A stretch of 64,000 nt of DNA from Amylibacter marinus (GTDB lineage: Bacteria > Pseudomonadota > Alphaproteobacteria > Rhodobacterales > Rhodobacteraceae): positions 496,001 to 560,000 of the forward strand of contig NZ_BSNN01000004.1 of NCBI RefSeq assembly GCF_030160015.1, written 5' to 3'. Position 1 is the first letter of the stretch. Every line of letters starts with the position of its first letter. This document shows, one piece after another, positions 9,151 to 18,679 of the stretch. The notes under the pieces were generated by a model. That model did no database searches. It was given only the letters and a program-made list of their open reading frames with translations, and was not told where the DNA came from. The translations under genes were made by a program, and so were the position numbers.

Positions 9151-10434
9151 ATGGCCGATACACCCAAATCCCCGCGCGAAGATTTGGCCGAGGAGACCCT
9201 CGAACCCAAAGAGCAGGATGGCGTGGATACCCCCCCACATGCAGATACAGAACCGGCAGATACAGACCTGTCCGACGATCAAGATGCAGAGGATACAGAT
9301 TTCGATCCGGCAGATGATGCCCCAGACCCGGCACAAGAAAACCTGCCCACAGAGGTCAAAAAGCCCCGCCGCATGGGGTTGAGGCTTGGCGCTGTATTGG
9401 TGGTGGCAGGGGGCGTTGGGGCGCTGGTTATGGGGCCAAAAATCGCCCCCATCCTGCCCGCAGGTCTGGCGCCGGTGGCCAATTTCCTAAGCCCTGGTCA
9501 AGCAGATGCCCGCGCAGAAATTGCAACCCTTAGAGAGGCGCAATCAGCACAGATCGCCAACCTACGTGCGGATTTTGAAACCCGCCTTAGCGCATTAGAA
9601 CAAAAAACCCCCGCCCCAGACCTTAGCGGTGAAATCGCTGCCCTACAGGCCCGCGCACAGGGGCTGGCCGATCAGATCGCGGCCAACGATAGCCCCGAAT
9701 TAGAGGGGCGTATTACCACCGCCGAAACCACATTGGCAGGCCTAAGCGCATGGGTAGACACCACCAACCAACGCCTGCTGGCCGCTGATGGCGGGGACGC
9801 CAGCCAAGATGCATCGGCCACACAGGCCATCATCCAATCCCTGCGCGCAGAGCTGGCAACCATCGCACAAAAGCAAGGCGAGATAACCCAGAAAATCGAC
9901 GAAGTCAGCGTGGCCTCTACACGCCGCGTAGAACAGGCCAGCGAAACCGCCGCACAGACCGCCCAACAGGTGGAAACAACCCGCGCCCTAACAGTGATCG
10001 CAAATGCTCTGGAAAAGGGCACAGGTTTTGCCGAGGTCTTGGCCAATCTGGATACCGTACCGCCTGCGCTGGCCGATGTGGCCGACGGCGGGGTTAGCAC
10101 CCTTGCACAGCTAAAGGACGAGTTCTCGCCCATTGCCCACGCGGCGCTGAAATTATCGCATAAACAAGACGCAGAGGCCGGCAACACTGGCCGCATTTCA
10201 GCGTTTTTCAAATCTCAGGTATCGCTGCGCTCACTTACGCCACAAGAGGGCGATAGCGTTGATGCGATCTTGTCACGTGTGCAGGGACATCTGGATGGCG
10301 ATGATTTGGCGGCCGCACTGGCGCAAACCGATGCGCTATCGGATGATATCCGCGCCGTTATGGCGCCTTGGCTGATATCGGCACAGGCGCGCAATTCTGC
10401 ACAGGTTGCCCTGACATCATTGCTGGAAAATTAA
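9151..10434 (+). CDS. Mitofilin/HemX-like membrane protein
   Basis: 427 residues in the layout of alphaproteobacterial mitofilin (Mic60)-like proteins: an acidic, Pro-rich cytoplasmic N-terminus (1-72), one transmembrane helix at about 78-98, a long Ala/Gln/Glu-rich coiled coil (about 120-285), and a C-terminal helical domain. Relatives shape inner-membrane folds and are encoded between hemD and hemY. It starts 94 bp after hemD and is followed by hemY at nine bp. No catalytic motif is present. Confidence 0.82.
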   Translation: MADTPKSPREDLAEETLEPKEQDGVDTPPHADTEPADTDLSDDQDAEDTDFDPADDAPDPAQENLPTEVKKPRRMGLRLGAVLVVAGGVGALVMGPKIAPILPAGLAPVANFLSPGQADARAEIATLREAQSAQIANLRADFETRLSALEQKTPAPDLSGEIAALQARAQGLADQIAANDSPELEGRITTAETTLAGLSAWVDTTNQRLLAADGGDASQDASATQAIIQSLRAELATIAQKQGEITQKIDEVSVASTRRVEQASETAAQTAQQVETTRALTVIANALEKGTGFAEVLANLDTVPPALADVADGGVSTLAQLKDEFSPIAHAALKLSHKQDAEAGNTGRISAFFKSQVSLRSLTPQEGDSVDAILSRVQGHLDGDDLAAALAQTDALSDDIRAVMAPWLISAQARNSAQVALTSLLEN

Positions 10435-10443
10435 GGATTTAAC

Positions 10444-11883
10444 ATGCTCTGGACGATTACAAAATTCTTTCTGTTCGTGGCAATAATCGCCACCATTACC
10501 TATGCGGCTGGGCTGGTGATGGACACGGGCGGCTCTGTGGTGGTGGAATTTGGCGGCTACGAGCTGGCAATCACGCCCATTCAGGCGCTTATTGGCGTGC
10601 TGGTCTTGGTGCTGGCGCTGTGGCTATTGCAATATGCACTTGGTATATGCATGGCGGTGTTCCATTTCTTCAACGGTGATGAAACCTCGATTTCACGCTA
10701 TTTCAACCGCAACCGCGAAGAGCGCGGCTATCAGGCGTTGACCGAGGGGTTGGTGGCATTGGCCGCTGGCGAGGGTAAACAGGCGATAGACAAGGCCGCC
10801 CAAGCCGAACGGTATCTGGATCGCCCGAACCTAACCAACCTGATGAATGCCACGGCCGCCGAGGCATCGGGGGATACCAAACGCGCGACCAAATACTACA
10901 AACGCCTGCTGACCGAGGATCAGACCCGTTTTGTCGGGGTGCAAGGATTGATGAAACAGAAATTGGCTGAGGGCGAAACCGATGTTGCCCTGCGCCTTGC
11001 CGAGAAGGCCTTTTCCCTACGTCCCAGCCACAATGATACACAAACTGCCCTGTTTGAATTGCAAACCAAGGGCGGCGCATGGGATGGCGCGCAAAAAACC
11101 CTAGAGGCCTCGGTGCGCGCGGGGCATTTGCCGCGCGATGTGGCGCGTCGCCGTGATGCGATCCTGTTGCTAGAACAATCCCGCGCCCTGCTGGATGCGG
11201 GGGATATTGACGCGGGAAAACAGGCCGCAATCGAGGCTAATAAATCCGCGCCCGCATTGGTACCTGCCGCCGTGTTGGCCGCAGAAATGCATATGCTAGA
11301 CGATAACAAACGTGCCGCCAGTGCCGTGATTAAAAAATCATGGGGGCTGAACCCGCATCCAGATTTGGCGGGGGCCTTTGCGGATATCGCACCGGATGAA
11401 ACCAGCACTCAGCGTCTGAAACGCTTTGGCGTGTTGACCCGCCAAAATAGTGATAACCCGGAGACCAAATTGTTAACCGCCGAACTGGCGCTGGCGGATG
11501 AGGATTTCCCCGCCGCACGCCGCGCCGCGCGCGAATTGGCAGAAACCACGCCCACCACGCGGTCCTTGTCTATCATGGCGGCGATTGAAAAAGGCGAGGG
11601 CGCCGATGACAAAACCGTGCGCGCATGGTTGAACAAGGCGCTGAATGCCCCACGCGGATCGCAATGGATATGTGACAGCTGTTCAAATATCCACAGCACT
11701 TGGCAATCTAGGTGCCAGAATTGCGACAGCTTTGATACCCTAACATGGCGCGCAGTTCCAGATATGCCACAGCCTAACAGCGCAGAGACACTGGGCTTTA
11801 CTGCTGGGGTAATCACCAGCGATGCCAGTGAAGAGCAGGGCGTGAAAGAGGGTGAAATAATCGACGCAAAGCCAGCAGATTAA
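10444..11883 (+). CDS. hemY: HemY-like membrane TPR protein with C-terminal zinc ribbon
   Basis: 479 residues. Two N-terminal transmembrane helices (about 3-25 and 40-65) form the HemY_N region, followed by helical TPR-like repeats. The C-terminus (about 405-430) has CDSCSNIHSTWQSRCQNC, two CxxC pairs 14 residues apart, which look like a rubredoxin-type zinc ribbon as in LapB/YciM. HemY in this sense is not protoporphyrinogen oxidase; its role near heme synthesis is undefined. AAGGATT precedes the ATG. It probably shares a transcript with hemD and the mitofilin-like gene. Confidence 0.85.
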   Translation: MLWTITKFFLFVAIIATITYAAGLVMDTGGSVVVEFGGYELAITPIQALIGVLVLVLALWLLQYALGICMAVFHFFNGDETSISRYFNRNREERGYQALTEGLVALAAGEGKQAIDKAAQAERYLDRPNLTNLMNATAAEASGDTKRATKYYKRLLTEDQTRFVGVQGLMKQKLAEGETDVALRLAEKAFSLRPSHNDTQTALFELQTKGGAWDGAQKTLEASVRAGHLPRDVARRRDAILLLEQSRALLDAGDIDAGKQAAIEANKSAPALVPAAVLAAEMHMLDDNKRAASAVIKKSWGLNPHPDLAGAFADIAPDETSTQRLKRFGVLTRQNSDNPETKLLTAELALADEDFPAARRAARELAETTPTTRSLSIMAAIEKGEGADDKTVRAWLNKALNAPRGSQWICDSCSNIHSTWQSRCQNCDSFDTLTWRAVPDMPQPNSAETLGFTAGVITSDASEEQGVKEGEIIDAKPAD

Positions 11884-11967
11884 GTCGTAACGACCCCTTG
11901 GATGGCGCGCGCCACCATTAAATTAAACAGGGTGCTGTATCGGCCAAAATCTAAGAGTAGGGGCCGC

Positions 11968-12588
11968 TCATGGGCATTCCTCGGGATTCAATAGCCCATG
12001 GGCCACCAAACACTCGGCCCAAGCCTGCGCATCTGTGAACACATGCCCGCGCCAGCCACGCGCCTGTGCAGCGGCAATGTTTTCTGGGCGATCATCCACA
12101 AACAAAAGATCCTGAACAGGCAGGCCAAGCGCCATTTCAACATGGGCATAGATTTTAGGGTCTGGCTTGATCAGCCGTAAATCCCCCGATACAAACCGCT
12201 GATCGAATTCCTTTAGGTAGGGGAATTTTTGATCAGAAATGGCCAAGGCCTCGGCATTGAAATTGGTTAAGGCAAAGGTGGCAATGCCACGTGCACGCAG
12301 CGCGCGATTTAGCGCAACCGATCCCTCAATCGTTGGCCCTGCCATATCGTTCCAATGGCTGTACCATAGACCAATTTCACCCGCCCATTGTGGGTGGCGA
12401 GCGGCCAGATCGGCCACCGTGGCCTGAAATGGCGCCCCAGCATCGATGCGCTGATGCACCGCCATAATATCGGTATCGGTAAAAAACCGTGCCCGCGCTT
12501 GGGCGCCGATCTGGCTGTCATAAAAGCGATGCGGATCCCATTCGATCAACACATTGCCAATGTCAAATATCACCGCTTGAATAGGCAT
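11968..12588 (-). CDS. HAD-superfamily hydrolase
   Basis: 206-residue HAD phosphatase-like enzyme. Motif I is VIFDIGNVLIEWDP (nucleophile Asp), motif II is in ALTNFNAEA, motif III is the Lys in LIKPDPKIY, and motif IV is LFVDDRPENI. The substrate is unknown; the YihX type (sugar phosphate) and haloacid dehalogenase type are both possible. Its ATG overlaps the stop of the next upstream gene as TAATG. Confidence 0.88.
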   Translation of the reverse strand: MPIQAVIFDIGNVLIEWDPHRFYDSQIGAQARARFFTDTDIMAVHQRIDAGAPFQATVADLAARHPQWAGEIGLWYSHWNDMAGPTIEGSVALNRALRARGIATFALTNFNAEALAISDQKFPYLKEFDQRFVSGDLRLIKPDPKIYAHVEMALGLPVQDLLFVDDRPENIAAAQARGWRGHVFTDAQAWAECLVAHGLLNPEECP

Positions 12589-13043
12589 TAGGCCTCCCGA
12601 ATGGCGGCGCGCAATTCGCGCTCTAGGCTGTTAAGGAAATTTGATCGATCCGCCTTGCCAAAGGGTTTGCCACCTCCCTGATGAAAAGGATCGGCGGCGC
12701 GCAGATCGGCCATCAAATCACGGGTAGCCAGCTGATTCCCGATATTGGCGGGGGTGAACATATCGCCGTTATGACGGATGGTGCGCGCACCGTTGGCCAC
12801 GGTTTTGGCGGCCAGCGGGATATCGCCCGTAATCACCACATCGCCCCGCGTGGCGCGATCGGCGATCCACATATCGGCCACATCCGGCCCATCGGGCACG
12901 ATCACGTTTTCGACCAATGGGTGGGGATTGGGGCGCAGGCCGCCATTGGACACGATATAGACCTTGCATTTGTGGCGCTCGGCCACGCGCACCACCTCTG
13001 CCTTTACGGGGCAGGCATCGGCGTCTACGTAGACCGCGCTCAT
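12588..13043 (-). CDS. YaiI/YqxD (DUF188) family protein
   Basis: About 151 residues starting MSAVYVDADACPVK, the signature of the UPF0178/DUF188 family, which has a PIN/NYN-like nuclease fold and no firmly established function. Further conserved parts are SNGGLRP, VVITGDIPLA and DRSNFLNSLE. ATG at 13043 overlaps the sthA stop by four bases; a longer in-frame reading from 13076 would lie inside sthA. Confidence 0.9.
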   Translation of the reverse strand: MSAVYVDADACPVKAEVVRVAERHKCKVYIVSNGGLRPNPHPLVENVIVPDGPDVADMWIADRATRGDVVITGDIPLAAKTVANGARTIRHNGDMFTPANIGNQLATRDLMADLRAADPFHQGGGKPFGKADRSNFLNSLERELRAAIREA

Positions 13044-14443
13044 GTGTCTATCTCTGGCTTTGGCATGCGTTGCCACGCATCAAATCCCGCGGCCTTATAG
13101 GCCTCGGCCAATGTGGGATAGTTGAATGTGTTCTCGATGAAATAATCCACCGTGCCCTTTAGGTTCATCACCGCTTGGCCAATATGGATCAGTTCGGTCG
13201 CCCCCTCGCCCATGATCTGTACGCCCAGCAGGCGGCGGGTTTTCAGGCTGATCAGCATCTTTAGAATGCCCTGATCAATGCCCATGATATTGCCGCGGCT
13301 GGTCTCGCGAAATTTACCAATCCCCACCTCATAGGCGATGCCGCGCTCCTGTAGCTCTTCTTCGGACATTCCGCAGGTAGAAATTTCAGGAACCGCATAA
13401 ATACCATATGGAAACCACGGCGAGCTGGGCAGGGTTTTTTCACCCATGGCATGACAACAGGCAATTCGTCCTTGGGATGCAGAGGTGGATGCAAGTGATG
13501 GAAATCCGATTACATCGCCCGCCGCATAGATATGGGGCTGGCTGGTCTGATGGGTGGCCTTATCTACGCTAATGCGGCCACGATGGTCGGTTTCCACATC
13601 ACAGGCTGCAAGGTTCAGCTGATCTGTGGCCCCCATGCGCCCCGCCGCAAACAACAACATATCCGCCACGGCGGTACGCTTGTTCTCGGTGGTGACGCGG
13701 ATGCAATCGCCCTCTTCCTTGACCGCGATCACCTGAGAGCCCAGCCGAAGATCCAGCCCCGCATCGCGGATTTCATGGGTGAACTCTTGGATCAAGGTTT
13801 TGTCCACAAAATCAAGGAAACTGTCGCGCGGCTCTATCAATGTTACCTTTACGTCTAGTGCCTGCATCATCGTGGCATATTCTACACCAATAACGCCCGC
13901 ACCAATCACGATCAAACTGCGGGGCAGCTCCTTTAGCTCGATGATCTCGTCGCTGTCCACCACGGTGGTGCCATTAAACGGGATATAGTCGGGGCGAAAG
14001 GGGCGCGTGCCCGTGCACAGCATAAAGCGCTCGGCGCTAAAGGTATGGGTCTCGCCATCGCGCCCGGATACTGTGATGGATTTTGCATCCACAAAGCGTG
14101 CATCCCCATGCAGGGTCTTCACATAATTGCGCGAGAACATGTGCTCTAGGTTGTCCACCTCGAAATTTAGGGTCTTGCGCAGACGCTGGCGCAGGTCCTC
14201 GGCCTTGATCACATCCTTGGCGCGGTAACTGCGGCCATAAAAACTGCGCTCGCGGTAGCCGGATAGATTCATGATGGTTTCGCGCAATGTCTTAGAGGGG
14301 ATGGTGCCGGTGTGAACAGATACGCCCCCCACCTCGCGGCCCCGTTCCACCACCAATACCTTGCGCTTTAGCTTGCCTGCCTGAATGGCGGCGGCGCGAC
14401 CTGCGGGGCCGCTGCCAATAACGATCAGATCAAAATGCTCCAT
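13040..14443 (-). CDS. sthA: Si-specific NAD(P)+ transhydrogenase
   Basis: Soluble FAD enzyme exchanging hydride between NADPH and NAD. 467 residues: FAD loop LIVIGSGPAGRAAAIQA, second nucleotide loop LIVIGAGVIGVEYATMM, and a pyridine nucleotide-disulfide oxidoreductase dimerisation domain. The disulfide site reads GVSVHTGTIPSKTL, so both cysteines of the reductase family are replaced; loss of at least one is typical of SthA and argues against dihydrolipoamide dehydrogenase. AGGAGG is well placed before the ATG. It heads a coupled run with the DUF188 and HAD genes. Confidence 0.92.
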   Translation of the reverse strand: MEHFDLIVIGSGPAGRAAAIQAGKLKRKVLVVERGREVGGVSVHTGTIPSKTLRETIMNLSGYRERSFYGRSYRAKDVIKAEDLRQRLRKTLNFEVDNLEHMFSRNYVKTLHGDARFVDAKSITVSGRDGETHTFSAERFMLCTGTRPFRPDYIPFNGTTVVDSDEIIELKELPRSLIVIGAGVIGVEYATMMQALDVKVTLIEPRDSFLDFVDKTLIQEFTHEIRDAGLDLRLGSQVIAVKEEGDCIRVTTENKRTAVADMLLFAAGRMGATDQLNLAACDVETDHRGRISVDKATHQTSQPHIYAAGDVIGFPSLASTSASQGRIACCHAMGEKTLPSSPWFPYGIYAVPEISTCGMSEEELQERGIAYEVGIGKFRETSRGNIMGIDQGILKMLISLKTRRLLGVQIMGEGATELIHIGQAVMNLKGTVDYFIENTFNYPTLAEAYKAAGFDAWQRMPKPEIDT

Positions 14444-14458
14444 GCGGCCTCCTATTGC

Positions 14459-15289
14459 CTAGTTACACAGCGCCGCTGCGTGGTGCTTGATATGGTCTTC
14501 CATCAGGCTGGAAATAAAGAAATAGCTATGATCATAGCCCCCGTGCATGCGCACAATCCCGGCCTGAGTGCGCGCCTGCATCGCATCCCTTAGGGCATCT
14601 GTGCGCAGCAGGGTGATGAACTCATCGGCCTCTCCCTGATCAATCAACACATTCCCCGGGTAGCCAAGCGTTGCCATCAAATGCGTGGCATCGTGATTCA
14701 GCCATGTGGTCTCGTCATCGCCCAAATAGGCGCTGAATTGCTTGCGCCCCCAATCAGATTGGCTGGGCTGGGCAATGGGCGCAAAGGCTGACACAGATTT
14801 ATATTGATCGGGCAGGCGCATCGCCATGGTCAGCGCACCATGCCCGCCCATGGAATGGCCAGTGATGCCCTGACGATCAGCCATGATGGGAAATTCTTCG
14901 GTCACCAAATCCTGTAGCTCGGCGGTGATATAATCCCACATCTGAAAATGCGGCGCCCATGGCTCTTGTGTGGCATTTACATAAAACCCTGCGCCTTGAC
15001 CCAAATCATAGGCGCCGTCATTGGCCACATCGCCCCCACGCGGGGATGTATCGGGGAACACCAGCGCCAATCCATGCTGGGCCGCAAATCCCTGTGCGGC
15101 GGCCTTGGTCATGGCATTTTCATGGGTACAGGTCAGCCCCGATAGAAACCACAAAACAGGCACAGGGGCGACCTTGGCCTGTGGCGGTAAATATACCGCA
15201 AAGGTCATATCGCAATTGCACAGATCAGAGGCGTGTTTGTAAACACTTTGTTCGCCACCAAAACAGTGGTTCTGGGAAATCAACTCCAT
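14459..15289 (-). CDS. fghA: S-formylglutathione hydrolase
   Basis: Second step of glutathione-dependent formaldehyde oxidation: hydrolyses S-formylglutathione to formate. 276-residue alpha/beta hydrolase with oxyanion region PVLWFLSGLTCTHEN, nucleophile motif GHSMGGHGAL, acid in IDQGEADEF and His in GGYDHSYFF. It starts three bases after the stop of the dehydrogenase gene, so the pathway is encoded as a pair. Confidence 0.96.
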   Translation of the reverse strand: MELISQNHCFGGEQSVYKHASDLCNCDMTFAVYLPPQAKVAPVPVLWFLSGLTCTHENAMTKAAAQGFAAQHGLALVFPDTSPRGGDVANDGAYDLGQGAGFYVNATQEPWAPHFQMWDYITAELQDLVTEEFPIMADRQGITGHSMGGHGALTMAMRLPDQYKSVSAFAPIAQPSQSDWGRKQFSAYLGDDETTWLNHDATHLMATLGYPGNVLIDQGEADEFITLLRTDALRDAMQARTQAGIVRMHGGYDHSYFFISSLMEDHIKHHAAALCN

Positions 15290-15292
15290 CTG

Positions 15293-16405
15293 CTAGAATT
15301 CCACCACGGCGCGGATCGACTTTCCCTGATGCATCAGCTCGAAACCCTCGTTGATTTGATCCAGCGATAATTTATGGGTGATCATTGGATCGATCTCGAT
15401 CTTGCCATCCATGTACCAATCAACAATCTTTGGCACATCCGTGCGCCCAGATGCGCCGCCAAATGCGGTGCCGCGCCAGACGCGCCCGGTGACCAGCTGA
15501 AAGGGCCGCGTGGAAATTTCGGCACCCGCGGGGGCCACACCGATAATCACGCTCTCGCCCCAACCCTTGTGCGCGGCCTCTAGGGCTGTGCGCATAACGC
15601 CTACATTGCCCGTGGCATCAAATGTGTAATCCGCACCACCACCGGTTAGATCCACCAAATGCGCCACCAAATCACCCTCGACATCGCCGGGGTTTACAAA
15701 ATCGGTCATGCCGAACTTGGTCGCCATCTCAACCTTGCTGTTATTTAAATCAACGCCAACGATCTGATCGGCACCCGCCAGTTTAAGACCCTGAACCACA
15801 TTTAACCCAATACCGCCCAGACCAAACACAATCGCCGTTGAACCAATTTCCACCTTGGCCGTATTGATCACCGCACCAATCCCCGTGGTAACCCCACAAC
15901 CGATATAGCAAATCTTGTCAAAAGGCGCATCCTTGCGCACCTTGGCCAGTGCAATTTCCGGCACCACCGTGTGGTTGGCAAATGTTGAACACCCCATATA
16001 ATGATGGATCGGGGTGCCATCCATCATTGAAAACCGTGTGGAACCATCGGGCAACAATCCCGCGCCCTGCGTGGATCGGATTTTCTGACACAGGTTGGTT
16101 TTGGGGTTCAGACAGTATTCGCACTCGCGGCATTCTGGCGTGTACAGCGGGATCACATGATCCCCCACCGCAAGGCTGGTTACACCTTCGCCCACCTCTA
16201 TCACCACACCGGCGCCTTCGTGGCCCAAAATTGCGGGGAAGATACCCTCGGGGTCATCGCCAGATCGGGTAAATTCGTCGGTGTGGCACAGGCCCGTGGC
16301 CTTGATCTCTACCAAGACCTCACCGGCGCGCGGGGCCTCCAGCTGTACATCCATAACCTCTAGTGGTTTTCCGGCCTCAAGGGCCACTGCGGCGCGTGTA
16401 ATCAT
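15293..16405 (-). CDS. adhC: S-(hydroxymethyl)glutathione dehydrogenase (class III alcohol dehydrogenase)
   Basis: NAD-dependent zinc enzyme oxidising the formaldehyde-glutathione adduct. 370 residues. Catalytic zinc ligands are in GLCHTDEF and LGHEGAG; the structural zinc has the four cysteines of ECRECEYCLNPKTNLC; the NAD loop is VFGLGGIGLNVVQG. The start is ATG 16405 with GGGGAGA upstream, rather than 16441. It forms a two-gene unit with fghA. Confidence 0.97.
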   Translation of the reverse strand: MITRAAVALEAGKPLEVMDVQLEAPRAGEVLVEIKATGLCHTDEFTRSGDDPEGIFPAILGHEGAGVVIEVGEGVTSLAVGDHVIPLYTPECRECEYCLNPKTNLCQKIRSTQGAGLLPDGSTRFSMMDGTPIHHYMGCSTFANHTVVPEIALAKVRKDAPFDKICYIGCGVTTGIGAVINTAKVEIGSTAIVFGLGGIGLNVVQGLKLAGADQIVGVDLNNSKVEMATKFGMTDFVNPGDVEGDLVAHLVDLTGGGADYTFDATGNVGVMRTALEAAHKGWGESVIIGVAPAGAEISTRPFQLVTGRVWRGTAFGGASGRTDVPKIVDWYMDGKIEIDPMITHKLSLDQINEGFELMHQGKSIRAVVEF

Positions 16406-16467
16406 TGCGTTTCTCCCCAATATGTTTTTATCTAAGCCCACTTTGCGATGCGAGGCTATTATTTACA

Positions 16468-16779
16468 ATGCGAATTCATCCCCTTTTTTGCGCGATTGCG
16501 ACGCTTGTCGCCCTTGGCGGGTTGTCGGCCTGTGAACCCATAGAGCCAGACACCCCACCACAACCGGCCCCAACAGACCAAAACAATGGCCAAGTCTGCC
16601 CCGCCGATTACCACCAGCGCCTGCTGTGGCAACCAGATACAATTCTTCAGACGATGAAATTTGATGCCAAAACCCGCATCATCCGTCCCGGCATGGCCGT
16701 AACCATGGACCACCGCCCAAATCGGATGAACATTGTGATTGGCACATCTGGGCGGATTGAGCGGGTCTATTGCGGTTAA
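16468..16779 (+). CDS. Putative lipoprotein related to I78 peptidase inhibitors
   Basis: 103 residues. ATG 16468 gives a lipoprotein signal peptide with lipobox LSAC (Cys at about residue 22) and then a Pro-rich spacer. The remainder (CPADY..RLLWQ, then IRPGMAVTMDHRPNRMNIVI and RIERVYCG) matches what I know of the inhibitor I78 family, small serine-peptidase inhibitors with two conserved cysteines. It may protect the periplasm from subtilisin-like or host enzymes; that is inference. It diverges from the formaldehyde dehydrogenase gene. Confidence 0.7.
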   Translation: MRIHPLFCAIATLVALGGLSACEPIEPDTPPQPAPTDQNNGQVCPADYHQRLLWQPDTILQTMKFDAKTRIIRPGMAVTMDHRPNRMNIVIGTSGRIERVYCG

Positions 16780-16834
16780 CCATTAAGCATTTCTTTAACC
16801 TTTCGGACAAATTGTAGTCCCAAAGGGGATTTCT

Positions 16835-17710
16835 ATGCGCCGGTTTTTTATCATCACTGCCCTATTCGGGGTCTGCCTGTTCTGGGCGGGCGCGGCGGTG
16901 GCAGAAAAGCCCAAGGTTACGGCAATGATGTGGGGCGGGCTGAAATACCCGAACTCGCTATCCCCCACAGACGAGGGTAATATCGGCTCTGATGCCACCT
17001 TTCGCCTAGAGGTCGATTTCGGCTGGCGCTGGGGGCGGGGGCGCTTGGTGCCCTTCCTAACCACATTCACCCAATCCGATAGCGCGGGATATGCCTATAA
17101 CGCCAAGCAGAAAATCGGCCTTGGCCTTGCGCTGAAATACAAAATCAAACAGCGCCATAACCTGTCCTTCTCTGTGAAATACGAAACCGACTATCGATAT
17201 CGCACCTTTGAATTCACCGAGGGCGCCTCTGCGGCCATAGGCTATGATTTTTATCGCCGCTGGCAGGGGGAACAGCGCCGCGCAACCACATTGGCGATCT
17301 GGTCAAATGCCCGCTACCCCGGATCGGTGGCCAGCAACGACCGCGATAACCTAATCGTTCAGGGCCAAGCCAAGCTGACCCGCAGTATGTCATTGGGGAA
17401 CAGTGCCTTTAGTGCCGGTGTCTTCACCCGTGTGGGGCTGTTTTGGGATTCCAAGAAACAGGCGATTAACAACAAGAAGCAACCCTTCAATAACAAAGCG
17501 CAATTTGATCTGGGCCTAGAGCTAAAGCGCAAGGTGGCGAAATTTGACGTCAGCCTATACGCCATGCACCGCACCGATCATCGATCTGTGCTGAATGAAC
17601 ACTATAACGGCGTGGTGGTGGGCATGTCGTTCTTTCGCCGCTTTGAAGACTTTGGCCAAAAACGGGCTAAGGAAAAGCGCCGCGCGTGGTGGCGGCGCAA
17701 GAAGGGCTAG
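16835..17710 (+). CDS. Exported beta-barrel-like protein, function unknown
   Basis: 291 residues with a clear signal peptide (1-23, cleavage near AVAEK). The body alternates polar and aromatic residues in short strands (for example RLEVDFGWRWGRGRLVPFLT, FSVKYETDYRYR), consistent with an outer-membrane barrel, but the protein ends in a basic tail (REKRRAW-like, several Arg/Lys) instead of the terminal aromatic expected for BAM substrates. I do not recognise the family. Its TAG shares CTAG with the convergent SDR stop. Confidence 0.6.
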   Translation: MRRFFIITALFGVCLFWAGAAVAEKPKVTAMMWGGLKYPNSLSPTDEGNIGSDATFRLEVDFGWRWGRGRLVPFLTTFTQSDSAGYAYNAKQKIGLGLALKYKIKQRHNLSFSVKYETDYRYRTFEFTEGASAAIGYDFYRRWQGEQRRATTLAIWSNARYPGSVASNDRDNLIVQGQAKLTRSMSLGNSAFSAGVFTRVGLFWDSKKQAINNKKQPFNNKAQFDLGLELKRKVAKFDVSLYAMHRTDHRSVLNEHYNGVVVGMSFFRRFEDFGQKRAKEKRRAWWRRKKG

Positions 17711-18459
17711 ATCAGGCCAACACGGGCGCGAATCCCATGCTCGCGCAGCGATACCACCTGCCCCAACCATTCATCAGAATCGTTATCGGCCATCCACGCC
17801 AATGCCTTGGCGGGCCAGCTGACGGGGATATGCTCATCCCACGGAATTTGGGATACGGGGTTTACCCCTGAATCCGCAATCACATGCTGCATGTCGGTGG
17901 CCACAGTGCCGGGCGATAGAACCAAAGCACGGATGCCGTTTGCGGCCTCTTCTTTGTGCAGACAGGCGTTCAAATGATGCACCGCGGCCTTGGATGCACA
18001 GTAATGCGACCACCCCTCCAGCGCAGATGTCGCCGCGCCAGACCCGATGGTGATGATGGTGCCCCCGCCCTGTGCCTTCATCAGCGGTAGCGCGTGGCGG
18101 ATGCCGTGAAACGCGCCCTTGGTGTTGATATCCAACACCATTGCCCATGCCTCTGGGTCGGCCTCTTCTAGGCGTTCTACCGGATCAATAATCCCCGCAT
18201 TGTTGATCACAATATCCAGCGATCCAAAATGATCTCGCGCCGTCTGCATCAGATTTTGCACCGCATCGCTGTTGGCCACATCACAGGGCACCGATAGGGC
18301 GCGCGCCCCAAGACTGGCGGCCAGCTTCTGTACGGGCTTGGTGCTGCGCGCAGAAACCACCACATTGGCGCCTAGCGAATAAAATTCGCGTGCGGTTGCC
18401 TCGCCAATGCCACGCGATGCACCAGTAATTACAACGGTTTTTCCTGTGAAATCTGTCAT
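17707..18459 (-). CDS. SDR-family oxidoreductase
   Basis: 250-residue classical short-chain dehydrogenase. Cofactor motif VITGASRGIGEATA, structural NNAG in IVINNAGIID, catalytic Ser in GSGAATSALEGW, and YCASK (Tyr-x-x-x-Lys). The cofactor motif suits NAD(P); the substrate is not evident. The four-base stop overlap with the barrel-like gene suggests convergent packing rather than a functional link. Confidence 0.9.
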   Translation of the reverse strand: MTDFTGKTVVITGASRGIGEATAREFYSLGANVVVSARSTKPVQKLAASLGARALSVPCDVANSDAVQNLMQTARDHFGSLDIVINNAGIIDPVERLEEADPEAWAMVLDINTKGAFHGIRHALPLMKAQGGGTIITIGSGAATSALEGWSHYCASKAAVHHLNACLHKEEAANGIRALVLSPGTVATDMQHVIADSGVNPVSQIPWDEHIPVSWPAKALAWMADNDSDEWLGQVVSLREHGIRARVGLI

Positions 18460-18679
18460 GATATATCCTTTTAAACCTCGAATATCTGAAATGGTGAGTT
18501 CATCATGGTATACCTGTAATCAAATGACCAGCGCGAGGGGGTCAATTCTGCTGAGCTGGCGCAATCTTTGCCAAATTTATCTACCTATGGTTCATTTGTA
18601 CCCCGTTTGTGTGTTGCCCATGGCCGCGCACAGGCTTAAGGTCTGCGCAGAAACGCCTTGCTCTTCGAAAGGAACCAAA

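Noticed and set aside
9672-10211. 179-codon minus-strand frame over the mitofilin-like gene
   Set aside because: Ser/Ala-rich shadow of an Ala/Gln-rich coiled coil; no independent support.
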